Below are positions 9,454 to 17,509 of a stretch of 64,000 bases of DNA, in pieces; positions within the stretch are counted from its first letter, which is position 1; each line of letters begins with the position of its first letter. The stretch lies in contig JAEWOI010000020.1 of assembly GCA_023460935.1 (NCBI GenBank), positions 1-64,000 on the forward strand, read 5' to 3'. A program made the position numbers and the translations under genes. The stretch comes from Actinomycetes bacterium. GTDB lineage: Bacteria > Actinomycetota > Actinomycetes > Propionibacteriales > Propionibacteriaceae. The notes under the pieces were generated by a model. It saw only the letters and a list, made by a program, of their open reading frames with translations, had not been told where the DNA came from and searched no databases.

Positions 9454-10419
9454 TCAGCGGCTGATCCGCACCGCCGTGTACGTCGTCTCCGGTGTTGGGG
9501 CGGTGGAGAAGCGGGCGTTCGGCAGGTAGAGCCACCGGCCGAACGCTGCCACGGTGGTGGGCACGTCGAACAGCGGACTGGTCAGGGTGCGTTGCAGGGA
9601 GCCGGAGCGTCCACCCCGATCGAGCTTCACCACGGCCACCTGGTTGAGCTGGTTCTGCACGACGTAGAGCGTGCGGCCCCGCACCAGCAGGCCGTCGCCG
9701 TTGGGAAGCAGCGCGCCACCGAGGTCAACTCGCCGGGTCACGCCGGTGCGCGGGTCGATCCGGAACAGCAGGCCGGTCACCGACTGCACGGCCAGCAGCG
9801 CCTTGCCGTCCGGGGTGGCGGCGATGCCGTTGAGGTTGAACGCCCCGGCGACGTGGCTGTAGTCGCCCGAGAGCTGCAGCGTGATCACATCCGCCTGCGC
9901 AGGCAGCCGTCCGGCCCTGCCGAGGGGGAGCCCGTACAGCACCGGCTGCTGGGAGTCGGTGAACCAGGCTGTCTTCCTGGCCAGTACCACGTCATTGACG
10001 AAGGTCGCGGAGCTGGTGAACTGGTAGCTGGCCAGCACCTCGCCGGTGCGGCTGCTCACCACCCGGGCGTTCCCCGCCGGGCCGCCGGCAACGAACAGCC
10101 GGCCGCGGGCGTCAGCCTTCAGCCCGACCGAGGGGGTGCCGGGGCCCTCGCTGATCACCCGGCCCGCGCCGGTGACCAGGTTCGCGGCGTAGATGTCGCC
10201 GTCGGCCAGCGAACCGAAGTAGGCGTACTTGCCGCGGATCGCGATGCCTTCCGGACGGAACCCGTCCGGCAGTTGCAGCACCTTCGGGAAGGCTGGGCCA
10301 CGGTGCCGGCCCTGTTCGGGATGGGCCCGGGCAGCGGCCGGGGCGAGGGACGCCCCGATGGCGGTCGCCAGCAACGCGGCCAGCCCGGTGCGGAGGAGTC
10401 GTCGTGGGGTTGCGCGCAC
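9454..10419 (-). CDS. Secreted beta-propeller protein, SMP-30/gluconolactonase-like
   Basis: 321 residues with an N-terminal signal peptide: a basic RRLLR start, a hydrophobic run, and an ARA-H cleavage-like site near residue 32. The rest reads as repeated beta-blades (GRLFVAGG, KALLAVQSVTGLLFRIDPRTG, RTLYVVQNQLNQVAVVKLD) like SMP-30/LRE or YncE-type propellers. No catalytic residues can be assigned. The GTG at 10419 has AAAGGAA five bases upstream and is preferred over an upstream in-frame ATG at 10485. The protein is probably extracytoplasmic. It lies alone between convergent add and a repeat-bearing gap. Substrate unknown. Confidence 0.6.
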   Translation of the reverse strand: MRATPRRLLRTGLAALLATAIGASLAPAAARAHPEQGRHRGPAFPKVLQLPDGFRPEGIAIRGKYAYFGSLADGDIYAANLVTGAGRVISEGPGTPSVGLKADARGRLFVAGGPAGNARVVSSRTGEVLASYQFTSSATFVNDVVLARKTAWFTDSQQPVLYGLPLGRAGRLPAQADVITLQLSGDYSHVAGAFNLNGIAATPDGKALLAVQSVTGLLFRIDPRTGVTRRVDLGGALLPNGDGLLVRGRTLYVVQNQLNQVAVVKLDRGGRSGSLQRTLTSPLFDVPTTVAAFGRWLYLPNARFSTAPTPETTYTAVRISR

Positions 10420-10523
10420 AGCAGTTCCTTTCGCCGGTCGTCCCCCCCTGTCGTCCAGCATCAACCGAACTGCGCCGCCTGCCAACCCCTCAGGATTGCG
10501 GTGGCTTCTGCTGAACCGGAACA

Positions 10524-10604
10524 GGAACCGTCCCCGATCCGCCGGGTGGCGCGAAAGGAACCGTCCCAGATCCGCCGGTTGAACCGTGAAGTGGTACCGT
10601 CCCC
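10524..10604. repeat. Three direct copies of a GGAACCGTCCCC repeat (REP-like)
   Basis: GGAACCGTCCCC occurs at 10524-10535, GGAACCGTCCC at 10557-10567 and the variant GGTACCGTCCCC at 10593-10604, spaced 33 and 36 bp. The middle copy is preceded by GGCGCGAAA, the same flank as the copies at 28.5 kb. It fills most of the 188-bp gap between the beta-propeller and the phosphate transporter operon. Nothing else is recognised in that gap. Confidence 0.75.
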
Positions 10605-10607
10605 GGC

Positions 10608-10919
10608 TCAGGCGTGGGGGGTGAACACCGGGATGATGCCGTTGAAGCTCAACGTCCAGCCGAGGCCGTGGGCCACGATGTAGCTGATTCCCAGCATCAC
10701 GGAGATGACCACGAGGGCGAACATGCTGTACCCGACCAGGCGCCCCGCCAGGTGGGGCTTGGGCACCACGCCCTCGGCGTGGGCCTCCGCCTCTCCGCCG
10801 GTGCCCCAGGCCAGGGCCCGGATGCCGAAGGAGAACATCGCCGGCAGGCCGGCGCCGAGCACGAGGCTGACCAGCAGGACCCGCCAGGCGCCGTCGAGCG
10901 CTGCCCAGAGCTGTTCCAT
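10608..10919 (-). CDS. Small membrane protein encoded with the phosphate permease
   Basis: 103 residues with two clear hydrophobic segments (WRVLLVSLVLGAGLPAMFSFGI and YSMFALVVISVMLGISYIVAHG) separated by an acidic, histidine-containing loop. Its ATG overlaps the permease stop by one base, so translation is coupled and it may be an accessory or regulatory partner of the phosphate permease. Small unnamed membrane proteins in this position are seen in other actinobacteria. The family is not one I can name; the role is inferred only from context. Confidence 0.7.
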   Translation of the reverse strand: MEQLWAALDGAWRVLLVSLVLGAGLPAMFSFGIRALAWGTGGEAEAHAEGVVPKPHLAGRLVGYSMFALVVISVMLGISYIVAHGLGWTLSFNGIIPVFTPHA

Positions 10920-12151
10920 CAGTGCACTCCTCCGGACACGGGGACCTTGGCCTCTGCGCTGTCGGAGCTCCACTCGTCGTTTACGTTGTGGTGGCCGATC
11001 GGGTCGCGCCTGGAGTGCCAGCGCATGTAGAGCGCGGCTGCGCACATGATGCCGAAGATCGTGAACGAGCCGGCGGACCCGCCGATCAGGTGGCCGATCC
11101 ACCACATCAGCGCGGCCACCAGGCCGGCTGCGGGCAACGTCGTCAGCCAGGCCAGGCCCATCCGTCCGGCCACCCGCCAGCGCACCTGTGCGCCCTTGCG
11201 GCCGAGCCCGGAGCCGAGGATCGAGCCGGTGGCGACGTGCGTGGTCGACAGTGCGAAGCCGAGCTGGCTGGAGGTCAGGATCACCGCTGCGGAGGCGCTC
11301 TCTGCTGCCATGCCCTGCGGCGAGGAGATCTCCACCAGGCCCTTGCCCATGGTGCGGATGATCCGCCATCCGCCGATGTAGGTGCCGGAGGCGATCGCCA
11401 CCGCGCAGGTCACCTTCACCCACAGCGGCACCTCGTGGGTGGCGGTCCAGTGGCCGGAGGCGAGCAGCGCCAGGGTGATCACGCCCATCGTCTTCTGGGC
11501 GTCGTTGGTGCCGTGCGAGAGCGACAGCAGCGACGCGGTGCCGATCTGGCCCCAGCGGAAGCCGCTCTCCTGGTAGCGCTCCGCCACACCGCGGGTGATC
11601 CAGAAGACCAGGCGGGTGCCCAGCATCGCCACGACGATCGCGATCGTCGGTGACAACAGGGCCGGGAGCACCACCTTGCCCACCACGCCGTCGAGCTTCG
11701 CGCCGTCGCCCACCCACTTCACGCCGCCCCAGCCCATGGCCGCTACGGTGGCGCCGATCAGGCCGCCGAACAGCGCGTGGGAGGAGCTCGAGGGCAGGCC
11801 CCACAGCCAGGTGAGGATGTTCCAGATGATGGCTCCCGCCAGCCCGGCCATCAGGATGAGCAGCAGCCCGTGACCCCCGCCGGCCATCAGCTCCGGCTTC
11901 GGGCTGCCGTCCGCGTTCTGGATGCGGATCACAGCGTTGGTGACGGTGATGGCCACCTCCACCGAAAGGAAGGCGCCGACCAGGTTGAGGATCGCCGAGA
12001 GGGTCACCGCGGCCTTGGGCGTCAGCGCCCGAGTTGCTATCGAAGTGGCCATGGCGTTAGCCGTGTCATGGAACCCGTTGGTGAAATCGAAGGCCAACGC
12101 CGTGATAACGACGAGGGCCAAGAGTATGAACTCAGGGGTCACGCTGTTCAT
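10919..12151 (-). CDS. pit: Inorganic phosphate transporter, Pit family
   Basis: 410-residue membrane transporter for (metal-)phosphate, likely proton-coupled low-affinity uptake. The duplicated PHO4 signature is visible: FDFTNGFHDTANAMATSIAT near residues 21-40 in the first half and LSLSHGTNDAQKTMGVI in the second half. About ten hydrophobic segments and an internal soluble loop are present, with a length normal for Pit. The start at 12151 is chosen because MNSVTPEFILLALVV leads straight into the first membrane helix; the frame stays open upstream but with basic, non-membrane residues. It is divergent from metG across a 193-bp gap that must hold both promoters; I see no clear operator there. 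Confidence 0.9.
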   Translation of the reverse strand: MNSVTPEFILLALVVITALAFDFTNGFHDTANAMATSIATRALTPKAAVTLSAILNLVGAFLSVEVAITVTNAVIRIQNADGSPKPELMAGGGHGLLLILMAGLAGAIIWNILTWLWGLPSSSSHALFGGLIGATVAAMGWGGVKWVGDGAKLDGVVGKVVLPALLSPTIAIVVAMLGTRLVFWITRGVAERYQESGFRWGQIGTASLLSLSHGTNDAQKTMGVITLALLASGHWTATHEVPLWVKVTCAVAIASGTYIGGWRIIRTMGKGLVEISSPQGMAAESASAAVILTSSQLGFALSTTHVATGSILGSGLGRKGAQVRWRVAGRMGLAWLTTLPAAGLVAALMWWIGHLIGGSAGSFTIFGIMCAAALYMRWHSRRDPIGHHNVNDEWSSDSAEAKVPVSGGVH

Positions 12152-12344
12152 GGTACGGGTAGTTCGACGGAGAAGGAACTTGAGCCGATTCGGGCGGACG
12201 GGCCCGCCCCCAGGCACCCCCGGCGAGCGTTGAAACGTCACCAGAGCCCGGCTCGCGGGACGGTCCCAGGGAAGCGGGAACGGTCGGCTGCGGTGCCGCC
12301 CACCGGTGCTGGGCTGCACCGCACAACCCATAGGATGGTCCATT

Positions 12345-14129
12345 GTGAGTTCAAGCATCCTGGCCGCCGTCGCCTGGCCGTACGCCAACGGCCCGCGGCA
12401 CATCGGCCACGTCTCCGGTTTCGGTGTCCCCTCCGACGTGTTCTCCCGCTACCAGCGGATGGCCGGAAACGACGTGCTGATGGTCTCCGGCACCGACGAG
12501 CACGGCACCGCAATCCAGGTGCAGGCCGACTCGGAGGGTCTGACGCCGCAGCAGACGGCCGACAAGTACCACCGGATCATCGCGGAGGACCTGCAGGCGC
12601 TGGGCTGCTCCTACGACCTCTACACCCGGACGACGACGGTGAACCACCGCGAGGTGGTGCAGGAGCTGTTCCGCACGCTCCACGACAACGGCTACGTCGT
12701 GGCCCAGGTGGAGCAGGGCGCAATCTCGCCCTCGACCGGGCGGACCCTGCCAGACCGCTACATCGAGGGCACCTGCCCGCACTGCGGCTACGACGGTGCC
12801 CGCGGCGACCAGTGCGACAACTGTGGCCGCCAGCTCGACCCGGTCGACCTGATCAACCCCCGCTCGCGGATCAACGGCGAGGTGCCGGAGTTCGTCGAGA
12901 CCGAGCACTTCTTCCTCGACCTGCCGGCGCTCGCCGGTGCCCTGGGCGACTGGCTGGCCACCCGCACCGACTGGCGTCCCAACGTCATGAAGTTCAGCCT
13001 GAACCTGCTCAAGGAGCTGCGGCCACGGGCGATCACGCGGGACCTCGACTGGGGCGTCCCGATTCCGCTGGAGGGCTGGCAGGACGCTTCGATGAAGCGC
13101 ATCTATGTGTGGTTCGACGCCGTGATCGGCTACCTCTCTGCCTCGGTGGAGTGGGCCCGCCGCTCGGGCGACCCGGACGCATGGAAGCGCTGGTGGCAGG
13201 CGCCTGACGCCAGGTCGTACTACTTCATGGGCAAGGACAACATCACCTTCCACTCGGTGATCTGGCCGGCGATCCTGCTCGGTGCGAACGGCGCGGGTGA
13301 CCGTGGCGGCCACGGCAGCGCCTTCAGCCCGCTGAACCTGCCGACCGAGGTGGTCTCGAGCGAGTACCTGACGATGTCGGGCTCGAAGCTGGCCTCCTCC
13401 CGGGGGCACGTGATCTACGTCCGCGACTTCCTGGCCACGTTCGGCCCGGACGCGCTGCGCTACTTCATCGCCGTCGCCGGACCGGAGAACCAGGACGCCG
13501 ACTTCACCTGGGACGAGTTCGTGCGGCGCAACAACTTCGAGCTCGCCAACGAGTGGGGCAACCTGGTGAACCGGGCGGTCTCGATGGCCTACAAGAACGT
13601 GGGGGCGATCCCCGCCGCGGGTGAGCTCACCGCAGCCGACACTGAGCTGCTCGAGGCAGCGAGGGCTGCCTACGACGTGGTCGGTGATCTGTGGGGGCGG
13701 TGCCGGTTCAAGGCCGCGACCAGCGAGGCGATGCGCGTGGTGGGGCTGGCCAACAAGTACATCTCCGAGCAGGAGCCCTGGAAGCTGAAGGACGACCCCG
13801 CCCGTCGGGACACCGTGCTGCATGTGGCGCTGCAGGTGGTGCAGGACTGCAACACCCTGCTCACCCCGCTGCTGCCGCACGCGGCCCAGAAGGTGTTCGA
13901 GGCGCTCGGCGGCCAAGGCGTCTGGGCTGCCCAGCCGGAGCTCCGCGAGGTCAGCGAGCCCGGCGGCCAGGACTACCCGGTGCTCACCGGCGACTACAGC
14001 TCCCAGCAGGCGGTGTGGGCGTCCCGTCCGATCGTGCCCGGCACGCCCCTGGCCAAGCCGACCCCGCTGTTCACCAAACTGGATGACGCCCTTGGCCAGA
14101 CCGGCCCGGAGTGGGCCCCGATCGCCTGA
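12345..14129 (+). CDS. metG: Methionyl-tRNA synthetase
   Basis: 594-residue class I aminoacyl-tRNA synthetase charging tRNA-Met. The HIGH motif is intact (PYANGPRHIGHVSG, residues 19-22). The connective peptide has a four-cysteine zinc knuckle, CPHCGYDGARGDQCDNCGR. The second catalytic motif is altered: instead of KMSKS the protein reads SGSKLASSRGHVIY, keeping the lysine and serines but losing the second lysine, a variant I believe occurs in other actinobacterial MetRS. An all-helical anticodon-binding domain follows; no C-terminal dimerisation domain is present. A GTG start at 12345 places MSSSILAAVAWPYANG at the N-terminus. A palindromic repeat lies 21 bp after the stop. Confidence 0.95.
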   Translation: MSSSILAAVAWPYANGPRHIGHVSGFGVPSDVFSRYQRMAGNDVLMVSGTDEHGTAIQVQADSEGLTPQQTADKYHRIIAEDLQALGCSYDLYTRTTTVNHREVVQELFRTLHDNGYVVAQVEQGAISPSTGRTLPDRYIEGTCPHCGYDGARGDQCDNCGRQLDPVDLINPRSRINGEVPEFVETEHFFLDLPALAGALGDWLATRTDWRPNVMKFSLNLLKELRPRAITRDLDWGVPIPLEGWQDASMKRIYVWFDAVIGYLSASVEWARRSGDPDAWKRWWQAPDARSYYFMGKDNITFHSVIWPAILLGANGAGDRGGHGSAFSPLNLPTEVVSSEYLTMSGSKLASSRGHVIYVRDFLATFGPDALRYFIAVAGPENQDADFTWDEFVRRNNFELANEWGNLVNRAVSMAYKNVGAIPAAGELTAADTELLEAARAAYDVVGDLWGRCRFKAATSEAMRVVGLANKYISEQEPWKLKDDPARRDTVLHVALQVVQDCNTLLTPLLPHAAQKVFEALGGQGVWAAQPELREVSEPGGQDYPVLTGDYSSQQAVWASRPIVPGTPLAKPTPLFTKLDDALGQTGPEWAPIA

Positions 14130-14150
14130 ACTTCCCCCGCCTCCTCCTTC

Positions 14151-14198
14151 GCAAGCTGTGAGTTAACCGGTGACATCACCGGTCAACTCACAGCTTGC
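14151..14198. repeat. 48-bp palindrome, copy 1 (left of the AbiEi/DUF559-like gene)
   Basis: Two 23-base arms beginning GCAAGCTGTGAGTTAACCGG are separated by CA, with one mismatch between the arms (22 of 23 pairs). GGGCTTTTCC follows on plus, so it could also serve as the metG terminator. It is preceded by CCTCCTCCTTC, a flank shared in inverted orientation with copy 2 at 15216. Confidence 0.9.
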
Positions 14199-14262
14199 GG
14201 GCTTTTCCACAGGCATCGGCGGGCGCTGACGCCCAGATCGGGCGGTTGCCGAAGATGACGGC

Positions 14263-15231
14263 GTGAGGAAGCGACAGGACCTCCCGGCCGCGCTGAGACG
14301 GTTGATCGGACGCCAGCTCGGCCTGGTGACGGTGGAGCAGGCAGCGCTGTTCGGAGTGGGTGACGACGCCCTGCGCAGGCTGGCCGGCCAGGGCCACGCC
14401 CGGCGGCTCGCGAAAGGCCTCTACGACTTCGTGCCGCTGCTCGGAAGCTTCGAGAAGCGTGCCTGGGCAGCCGTCCTGCTCGGCGGGGACCGGGCAGTCG
14501 TCGGAGGCGAGGCCGCGCTGCGGCTGTGCGGGCTCGGCATCGAACCGGACGTCATCGACGTATGGGTGCCGCCCGATACCCAGCCCACCCCGTTGCCCGG
14601 CATCAGGGTTCGGCGGGACTTCCTGGGGCGCACCGCCCGACGGAGGGGGGCGATCCCCCGCCTCGGCGTGGCCGAGGCCCTGGTGGACGTGTGCCAGTAC
14701 CTCCAGACGGGCCGCATGGTCGGCCTGCTCACCGAGGCGTTCCGGCAGGGGCTGACCAGCCCCGAGAGCGTCCTCCAGGTGATCCGGCGGAGGGCACGGG
14801 TGCGGGGCCGGGCCCGGTTCAAGGCAGTAGTGGCCGACCTGGCCGGAGTGGAAAGCACCCTGGAGTACGCCTACCGGCGCGACGTCGAGCGCGCCCACGG
14901 ACTGCCCCCGGCCCGGCGCCAGCTGTCGGTCAGCCGCGGGACCCGCAGCGACGGGGTCTACGAAGAGTTCGGGGTCGTGATCGAGCTCGACGGCCGTGCC
15001 TATCATCAGCCCACGGCGAGCGCCTTCCGGGACCTGCGGCGCGACAACGCCCACGCGGAGCTCAACCTGATCACCCTGCGGTACGGGAGCGCTGACGTCC
15101 GGGGCCGGCCGTGCGAGGTGGCAGCGCAGGTGGCGGCCGTCCTCAGGTCGCGCGGCTGGTCTGGCGACTATCCCGGTTGCCCCCGCTGTCGCCGTTCCCG
15201 ACGTCCCCTCCACCCGCGAGCTGTGAGTTAA
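14263..15231 (+). CDS. AbiEi-like antitoxin-domain / DUF559 (Vsr-like nuclease fold) protein
   Basis: 322 residues. The N-terminal part (about 1-60) reads as the winged-helix AbiEi_4-type domain of type IV antitoxin-like proteins (LVTVEQAALFGVGDDALRRL, then HARRLAKGLYDF). The C-terminal part (about 225-310) has the PD-(D/E)XK/DUF559 pattern VVIELDGRAYH with a trailing DLRRDNAHAELNLITLRYGSADV, resembling very-short-patch endonucleases. This architecture is frequent in actinobacteria and has no established function; DNA binding plus a possible nuclease is the inference. The GTG at 14263 is the likely start. No adjacent AbiEii nucleotidyltransferase toxin is present. The stop codon TAA lies inside the palindrome that follows, and the gene is bracketed by inverted palindromes, suggesting past mobility. 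Confidence 0.75.
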   Translation: MRKRQDLPAALRRLIGRQLGLVTVEQAALFGVGDDALRRLAGQGHARRLAKGLYDFVPLLGSFEKRAWAAVLLGGDRAVVGGEAALRLCGLGIEPDVIDVWVPPDTQPTPLPGIRVRRDFLGRTARRRGAIPRLGVAEALVDVCQYLQTGRMVGLLTEAFRQGLTSPESVLQVIRRRARVRGRARFKAVVADLAGVESTLEYAYRRDVERAHGLPPARRQLSVSRGTRSDGVYEEFGVVIELDGRAYHQPTASAFRDLRRDNAHAELNLITLRYGSADVRGRPCEVAAQVAAVLRSRGWSGDYPGCPRCRRSRRPLHPRAVS

Positions 15232-15263
15232 CCGGTGACATCACCGGCTAACTCACAGCTTGC
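15216..15263. repeat. 48-bp palindrome, copy 2, supplying stop codons to two convergent genes
   Basis: It starts GCGAGCTGTGAGTTAACCGG and is 45 of 48 identical to copy 1 when both are read on plus. Its outer flank GAGGAGGAGG (right side) is the reverse complement of the CCTCCTCC flank left of copy 1, so the two copies stand in inverted orientation around one gene. The left arm contains the TAA (15229-15231) of the DUF559-like gene; the right arm contains the TAG (15248-15250 on minus) of the kinase gene. Each arm thus encodes the ending A-V-S-stop. Confidence 0.9.
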
Positions 15264-15853
15264 GAGGAGGAGGACGAGGAGGCGAGGTGGGCGATGGCGC
15301 CGCGCATCGAGAGGGGGGTGAAGCCGGCGGCGATGGCCTTGCGCCGCAGGGCCGGCTGGGCGCGGAGCAGGGCCAGTCCGCGCCGGACGAGGATCAGGGG
15401 CGGCTTGCGCTTCTTGGCCAGGTCGCGGCGCAGCCGAAGCCAGAACACCAGCGGTGCGGGACGGTCGAGGTAGACCGCCTCGACCTCGAGGCCGGCGGCG
15501 CGGCAGGTGGCGAGGAACTCGATCGCGAAGATCCCCTCGGCCGTGAGGCAGCCGGCGCCGTCGAGCCGGACCACGTGGCTGCCCACCCGTCGGCTCTCCG
15601 AGATCGAGTAGGTGGGCGTCTCCACCTCCCCGCGGGTGACCAGTTCCCGCAGGGCAGCCACCGCAGCCTCGGCGTCCCAGGAGCGCGGATCGTCCCAGTC
15701 GGTGATGCCGAGGGTCTGCGGCATGCCGGGATGGTCGGCGTCGAAGTAGAAGTCGTCGAGCCGCAGGGACGGGCACCCGGTGGCGTGCGCCAGGCGCGAC
15801 TTGCCGCTGCCGGACGGGCCGGCGATCAGCACCAGCCGGGGTCGCGCGCTCAC
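15248..15853 (-). CDS. P-loop kinase, uridine kinase-like
   Basis: 201-residue P-loop phosphotransferase. Walker A GPSGSGKSRLA is at about residues 12-22 and LRLDDFYFDADHPGMPQTLGITDWDDPRSWD follows, the DDFY plus downstream WDxP pattern of uridine kinase / phosphoribulokinase-type enzymes. The likely reaction is ATP-dependent phosphorylation of a nucleoside or related small molecule, consistent with purine nucleoside phosphorylase in the same operon. The GTG start overlaps the mutase stop by 4 bp (GTGA). The last residues (a run of six serines, then QAVS) are encoded by repetitive DNA and by the palindromic repeat, so the C-terminus has probably been extended or replaced by repeat insertion. 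Confidence 0.72.
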   Translation of the reverse strand: MSARPRLVLIAGPSGSGKSRLAHATGCPSLRLDDFYFDADHPGMPQTLGITDWDDPRSWDAEAAVAALRELVTRGEVETPTYSISESRRVGSHVVRLDGAGCLTAEGIFAIEFLATCRAAGLEVEAVYLDRPAPLVFWLRLRRDLAKKRKPPLILVRRGLALLRAQPALRRKAIAAGFTPLSMRGAIAHLASSSSSSQAVS

Positions 15854-17496
15854 AGGCCGAGCGCCGCGGTCATGTCCGCCCGGGCCTGCGCGAGCTTCAC
15901 CTGCGCGCGGTCCCGGTCGGCGGCGAGGTCTCCGCCGGCCGGCAGCCGTACCTGGAGGTAGCACTTCAGCTTCGGCTCGGTGCCGGACGGGCGCACCACG
16001 ACGCGGACCGACTCGCCGGTGAAGAGCAGGCCGTCGGTGGGCGGCAGGTCGGCGCTGCCGGTCGCCAGGTCCACGGTGGAAACCGGCTCCCCCGCGAGCA
16101 CCGGCGGCGGCGTGGCCCGCACCGTGGCCATCGCGTCGGCGATCAGTGAGAGGTCGGCCACCCGGAACGACAGCTGCGAGGTCAGGTGCACCCCGTAGGT
16201 GCGGGCCAGCTCTTCGAGGCGCTCGGCGATCGAGGAACCGGCGGCCCTCAGCTCCGCCGCGAGGGTCAGCACGCGGACGAGCGTCGTGATGCCGTCCTTG
16301 TCCGGCACGGCCGCGGCGTCGGTGCAGTAGCCGATCGCCTCCTCGTAGCCGAACGCAAGGTTCGGCACCCGGCCGATCCACTTGAAGCCGGTGAGGGTCG
16401 TGGTGAACGGCTGGCCGTTGGCGGCAGCCATCGTGCCCAGCAGCGTGCTGGACACCACCGAGCAGGCGTAGGTGCCGTGGTGGCCGCGGCGCAGCAGGTC
16501 GTCCGCGAGCAGGGCACCAAGCTCGTCGCCGCTGAGCATCCGCCAGGCGCCGTCCACGACCGCGGCGACCGCGCACCGGTCGGCGTCGGGGTCGTTGGCC
16601 ACGGCGACGTCCGCGCCGACCTGCCGGGCGAGGCCGAGGGCCAGGTCGATCGCCCCCGGTTCCTCCGGGTTGGGGAAGGCCACCGTCGGGAAGGCCGGGT
16701 CGGGCTCGATCTGCTCGGCGACGCGGTGCGGTTCGGGGAAGCCCGCGGTGGCCACCACCTGGTCGACCACGGCTGCGCCCACCCCGTGCAGCGCTGTGTA
16801 GACCCAGTTGAGCTCGCGTGGGGCGTCGGCTGGCACCAGCGATGCCGCCCTCGCCACATAGGCGGCCACCAGTTCGTCCCCTACCAGCGGGTAGTCGTCG
16901 CTGCGCGGCAGGTCGGCCACCGGGTGCTGGGCCACGGCGGTGATCCGCTCGGCGATCTCCGCGTCGGTGGGCGGCACGATCTGGGAGCCGTCGCCGAGGT
17001 AGACCTTGTAGCCGTTGTCCTGGGGCGGATTGTGGGAGGCGGTCACCACCACGGCAGCCACGCACTCGAAGTGCCGGATGCCGAAGGCGACCACGGGCGT
17101 GGGCAGCGGACGGGAGCACAGCAACGGCAGCAGGCCCGCCCCGGCCAGGATCTCCGCGGTGTCGCTGGCGAAGACCTCGGAGTTGTAGCGGGCGTCGAAG
17201 CCGACGATCACCCGGCCACCGGCGTAGCCGCGGTCGTTCAGCCAGGCCGCCAGCCCGGCAGCGGCCTGGCTCACCACGACGCGGTTCATCCGCGCCGGCC
17301 CGGGCCCCAGCGGACCGCGCAGCCCGGCGGTGCCGAACTCGAGCGGGCCGGCGAAGGCCGAGGCGAGCTCCGTGGCCGCGGACTCGTCGCCGTCCTCGGC
17401 CCGGGCCAGCAACTGGTCGAGGGCAGCGGCGGTGACGACATCCGGGTCGTGGTCGCGCCAGCTCCGGATCCGGTCGCGCAGGTCGGCATCGAGCAT
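15850..17496 (-). CDS. pmmB: Phospho-sugar mutase (phosphoglucomutase/phosphomannomutase type)
   Basis: 548-residue alpha-D-phosphohexomutase. The catalytic phosphoserine is in VTASHNPPQDNGYK (S154 from the chosen start), the metal loop is NDPDADRC, the sugar-selectivity loop is GYEEAIGY, and the phosphate-binding loop is RPSGTEPKLK near the C-terminus. The ATG at 17496 is chosen for an AGGAAGG site 8 bases upstream; a GTG three codons earlier has no room for one. Members of this subgroup interconvert hexose or pentose 1- and 6/5-phosphates. The position directly after purine nucleoside phosphorylase, as in mycobacterial deoD-pmmB, suggests processing of ribose 1-phosphate as well as hexose phosphates. 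Confidence 0.9.
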   Translation of the reverse strand: MLDADLRDRIRSWRDHDPDVVTAAALDQLLARAEDGDESAATELASAFAGPLEFGTAGLRGPLGPGPARMNRVVVSQAAAGLAAWLNDRGYAGGRVIVGFDARYNSEVFASDTAEILAGAGLLPLLCSRPLPTPVVAFGIRHFECVAAVVVTASHNPPQDNGYKVYLGDGSQIVPPTDAEIAERITAVAQHPVADLPRSDDYPLVGDELVAAYVARAASLVPADAPRELNWVYTALHGVGAAVVDQVVATAGFPEPHRVAEQIEPDPAFPTVAFPNPEEPGAIDLALGLARQVGADVAVANDPDADRCAVAAVVDGAWRMLSGDELGALLADDLLRRGHHGTYACSVVSSTLLGTMAAANGQPFTTTLTGFKWIGRVPNLAFGYEEAIGYCTDAAAVPDKDGITTLVRVLTLAAELRAAGSSIAERLEELARTYGVHLTSQLSFRVADLSLIADAMATVRATPPPVLAGEPVSTVDLATGSADLPPTDGLLFTGESVRVVVRPSGTEPKLKCYLQVRLPAGGDLAADRDRAQVKLAQARADMTAALGL

Positions 17497-17509
17497 GGAC
17501 GGCACCTTC

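Noticed and set aside
14263..15231. AbiEi-like gene considered as half of a complete type IV toxin-antitoxin system
   Set aside because: No AbiEii-type nucleotidyltransferase lies beside it; neighbours are metG and a nucleoside kinase-like gene.
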